From the NCBI GenBank assembly GCA_023257035.1, contig JALRDI010000020.1, positions 1 to 6,770 on the forward strand: 6,770 nt of DNA, given 5' to 3'. Under the pieces are notes generated by a model. That model saw only the letters and a program-made list of their open reading frames with translations, ran no database searches and had not been told where the DNA came from. The position numbers were made by a program, and so were the translations under genes. The stretch comes from Ilumatobacteraceae bacterium (GTDB lineage Bacteria > Actinomycetota > Acidimicrobiia > Acidimicrobiales > Ilumatobacteraceae). How positions within the stretch are numbered: position 1 is the stretch's first letter; every line of letters starts with the position of its first letter. Shown in pieces: positions 5,891 through 6,770 of this stretch.

Positions 5891-6505
5891 CGTCGTCCGA
5901 TCCCGCCGACCTTCTCTTCTACAAGTTCCCGAGCCCAAGGAATTGCCTCTAGCCGAGGCCGTGGAATTGGCTTCAGGGAAATTACCGAATAGCCGTACGT
6001 GCCAACTTCCATTCGGGCAAGTGCTTCATCAATCTCAACGACCGACTCACGGGCTTGCGCGCTGAGCGCAAGATCACGCTCGCGTTCTACGACCATCGTG
6101 TCGCCTTCGCCACCTTCGTCATCAAACTGAACATCGCCCATTTCGGCTTCTTCGATGAGGCTTGTGGCTTCTGCGTCTAATTGATCAGCTTGCCCGATGA
6201 GGCGCGCCCGCTCTGCAATCAGTAGGTCGCGCTGTGCCTTGAGGAATTTCACATCGAAGTCTTTGGTGTAGGCAATCCCGTCCTTCGTGCGACCACGAAC
6301 TTTGGGCGCCTCTGGAGCTGCTATCACGGATTTCTTCGCTGGAGCAGCCTTCTTAGCTGGCGCAGTTTTCTTGGCTGGCGCAGTTTTCTTGGCTGGCACA
6401 GTTTTCTTGGCTGGCACAGTTTTCTTGGCTGGCGCGGCCTTCTTTGCCGGAGCCTTCTTTGCCGAAGCCTTCTTGACTGGCACAGATTTCTTGGCTGGCG
6501 CAGCC
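5887..6505 (-). CDS. DksA/TraR-family-like protein lacking zinc cysteines, with Lys/Ala/Pro repeat tail; 5' end lost
   Basis: A DksA/TraR-type protein, a family that binds the RNA polymerase secondary channel. Numbering from GTG 6483 for convenience: a repeat region of KKxxPA type (1-55), a helical coiled-coil region (about 75-158) with an acidic tip around DDEGGEGD (121-128), then a globular end with GTYGYS (161-166), RLEAIPWA (177-184) and EEK (189-191). In E. coli-type DksA the zinc ligands follow YGxCxxC and CxxC. Here those positions are S166, S169, L187 and E190, and the whole visible protein has no cysteine, so it cannot bind zinc in the usual way. GTG 6483 is probably not the true start: it has no ribosome binding site and the repeat frame continues upstream (AAPAKKS) to the junction near 6505, with a stop at 6514-6516. 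The true N-terminus is therefore missing. The stop overlaps the lspA start (ATGA). Family is fairly secure; function is inferred. Confidence 0.85.
6332..6505 (-). repeat. 18/15-bp tandem repeat encoding KKxxPA units
   Basis: Ten head-to-tail units inside the DksA-like gene. Eight are 18 bp (6332-6439 and 6470-6505; plus-strand consensus TTCTTGGCTGGCGCAGTT) and two are 15 bp (6440-6469). Several neighbours are identical or differ by one base, so this is a repeat at the DNA level and not only a low-complexity protein. Each unit encodes a short Lys-Lys-Ala-Pro-rich block like those of histone H1 and mycobacterial HupB tails. Copy number is likely variable. The array is cut off at its 5' end (coding sense) by the junction at about 6505. 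Confidence 0.9.
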
Positions 6506-6510
6506 CTTCG
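6500..6510. other. Probable chimeric junction between unrelated sequences
   Basis: The last full repeat unit of the DksA-like gene ends at 6505. The next bases break the repeat, bring a stop into that frame at 6514-6516, and start a plus-strand frame of alphaproteobacterial OmpA-family character. In actinobacteria with this gene order one expects an ileS- or divIVA-type gene upstream, not an outer-membrane protein. The short GC-rich stretch GCGCAGCC could belong to either side, so the exact breakpoint is uncertain by several bases. Confidence 0.75.
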
Positions 6511-6770
6511 CGCTCACTCTGGCGCGCAAGGGAAAAGAAGCGACGCTTTCCGGCCATGTCCCGCTAACGGACGAAAAGGAAAAACTCACCGCGCAATTGT
6601 CCGCCGCTGGACTAAGCGTTGCGGATCAAACCGCCTATGCGACAGGCGCTCCGGAAGCTTTCAACGCGCTTGTCGATTTCGCAGCCATTCAGCTGGCCAG
6701 ACTCGATCCGGCGCAGGCGACGCTTTCTGATGCGGAACTGACGATCAGTGGCACGGCGCGCGATGACAAT
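6507..6770 (+). CDS. Fragment of an alphaproteobacterial-type OmpA-family protein (BON-like repeats), both ends missing
   Basis: An 88-codon open frame running off the right edge. It has no ATG start and its upstream extension enters the antisense of the repeat array. It reads LTLARKGKEATLSGHVPLTD, then AYATGAPEAFNALVDFAAIQL and ATLSDAELTISGTA. The alternation of xxLSGxVP, GAPExF, QLxxL and LSDxxLTISG is that of the tandem BON-like repeats upstream of the OmpA C-terminal domain in large OmpA-family proteins of Rhizobiales-type alphaproteobacteria. These are periplasmic or outer-membrane peptidoglycan-associated proteins. Such a protein does not fit a gram-positive-type actinobacterial neighbourhood. 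I recognise the family by pattern only; no alignment was run. Confidence 0.65.

Noticed and set aside
5891..5938. Extended lspA start at TTG 5938
   Set aside because: The added residues are charged, lie inside the DksA-like gene and do not resemble a signal peptidase II N-terminus; the ATGA overlap at 5890 is a better start.
6287..6730. Plus-strand frame of 147 codons with repeated hydrophobic FLAGAV-type units
   Set aside because: It is the antisense of the Lys/Ala/Pro repeat array and crosses the junction; its regularity comes from the 18-bp repeat, not from a membrane protein.

Overview
The window is one contiguous stretch of an actinobacterial chromosome (about 1-6505), followed by a short tail (about 6507-6770) that appears to come from a different organism. 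The actinobacterial assignment rests on three things: a mycobacterial-type replicative DnaE1, a Bpa/PafE-type ATP-independent proteasome activator ending in a GxYL tail, and the gene order DksA-like / lspA / RluA-type synthase known from this phylum. The intermediate base composition and the lysine-rich tails would suit the class Acidimicrobiia, but that placement is inference.

Layout. On the minus strand, reading right to left, the first block is a DksA/TraR-like protein with a lysine-alanine-proline repeat tail (its 5' end is lost at the junction), lspA (lipoprotein signal peptidase) and an RluA-family pseudouridine synthase. Their reading frames overlap (4 nt, then 11 nt), so they form a tight, probably translationally coupled unit. 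An Rrf2-family regulator lies on the plus strand, and its 3' end overlaps the end of the synthase gene by 15 nt. Divergent from the regulator is a second minus-strand block: a cytoplasmic alkaline-phosphatase-superfamily hydrolase, bpa, and the first ~703 codons of dnaE, which runs off the left edge. There is no gene-free stretch over 300 bases and no tRNA, rRNA, CRISPR array or insertion sequence that I can see.

How the genes relate. The content is mostly housekeeping: replication with likely built-in PHP proofreading (DnaE), protein turnover (Bpa), envelope lipoprotein maturation (LspA), rRNA modification (RluA type) and transcriptional control (DksA-like, Rrf2). I see no obvious undescribed multi-gene system. 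The points most worth following are the DksA-like protein, whose four zinc-ligand positions are all non-cysteine and which carries a histone-H1-like tail; the apparently leaderless Rrf2 gene with a two-cysteine sensor region; and the abrupt junction at about 6505, beyond which an alphaproteobacterial-looking OmpA-family/BON-like coding fragment begins. The junction is most simply an assembly or cloning chimera.
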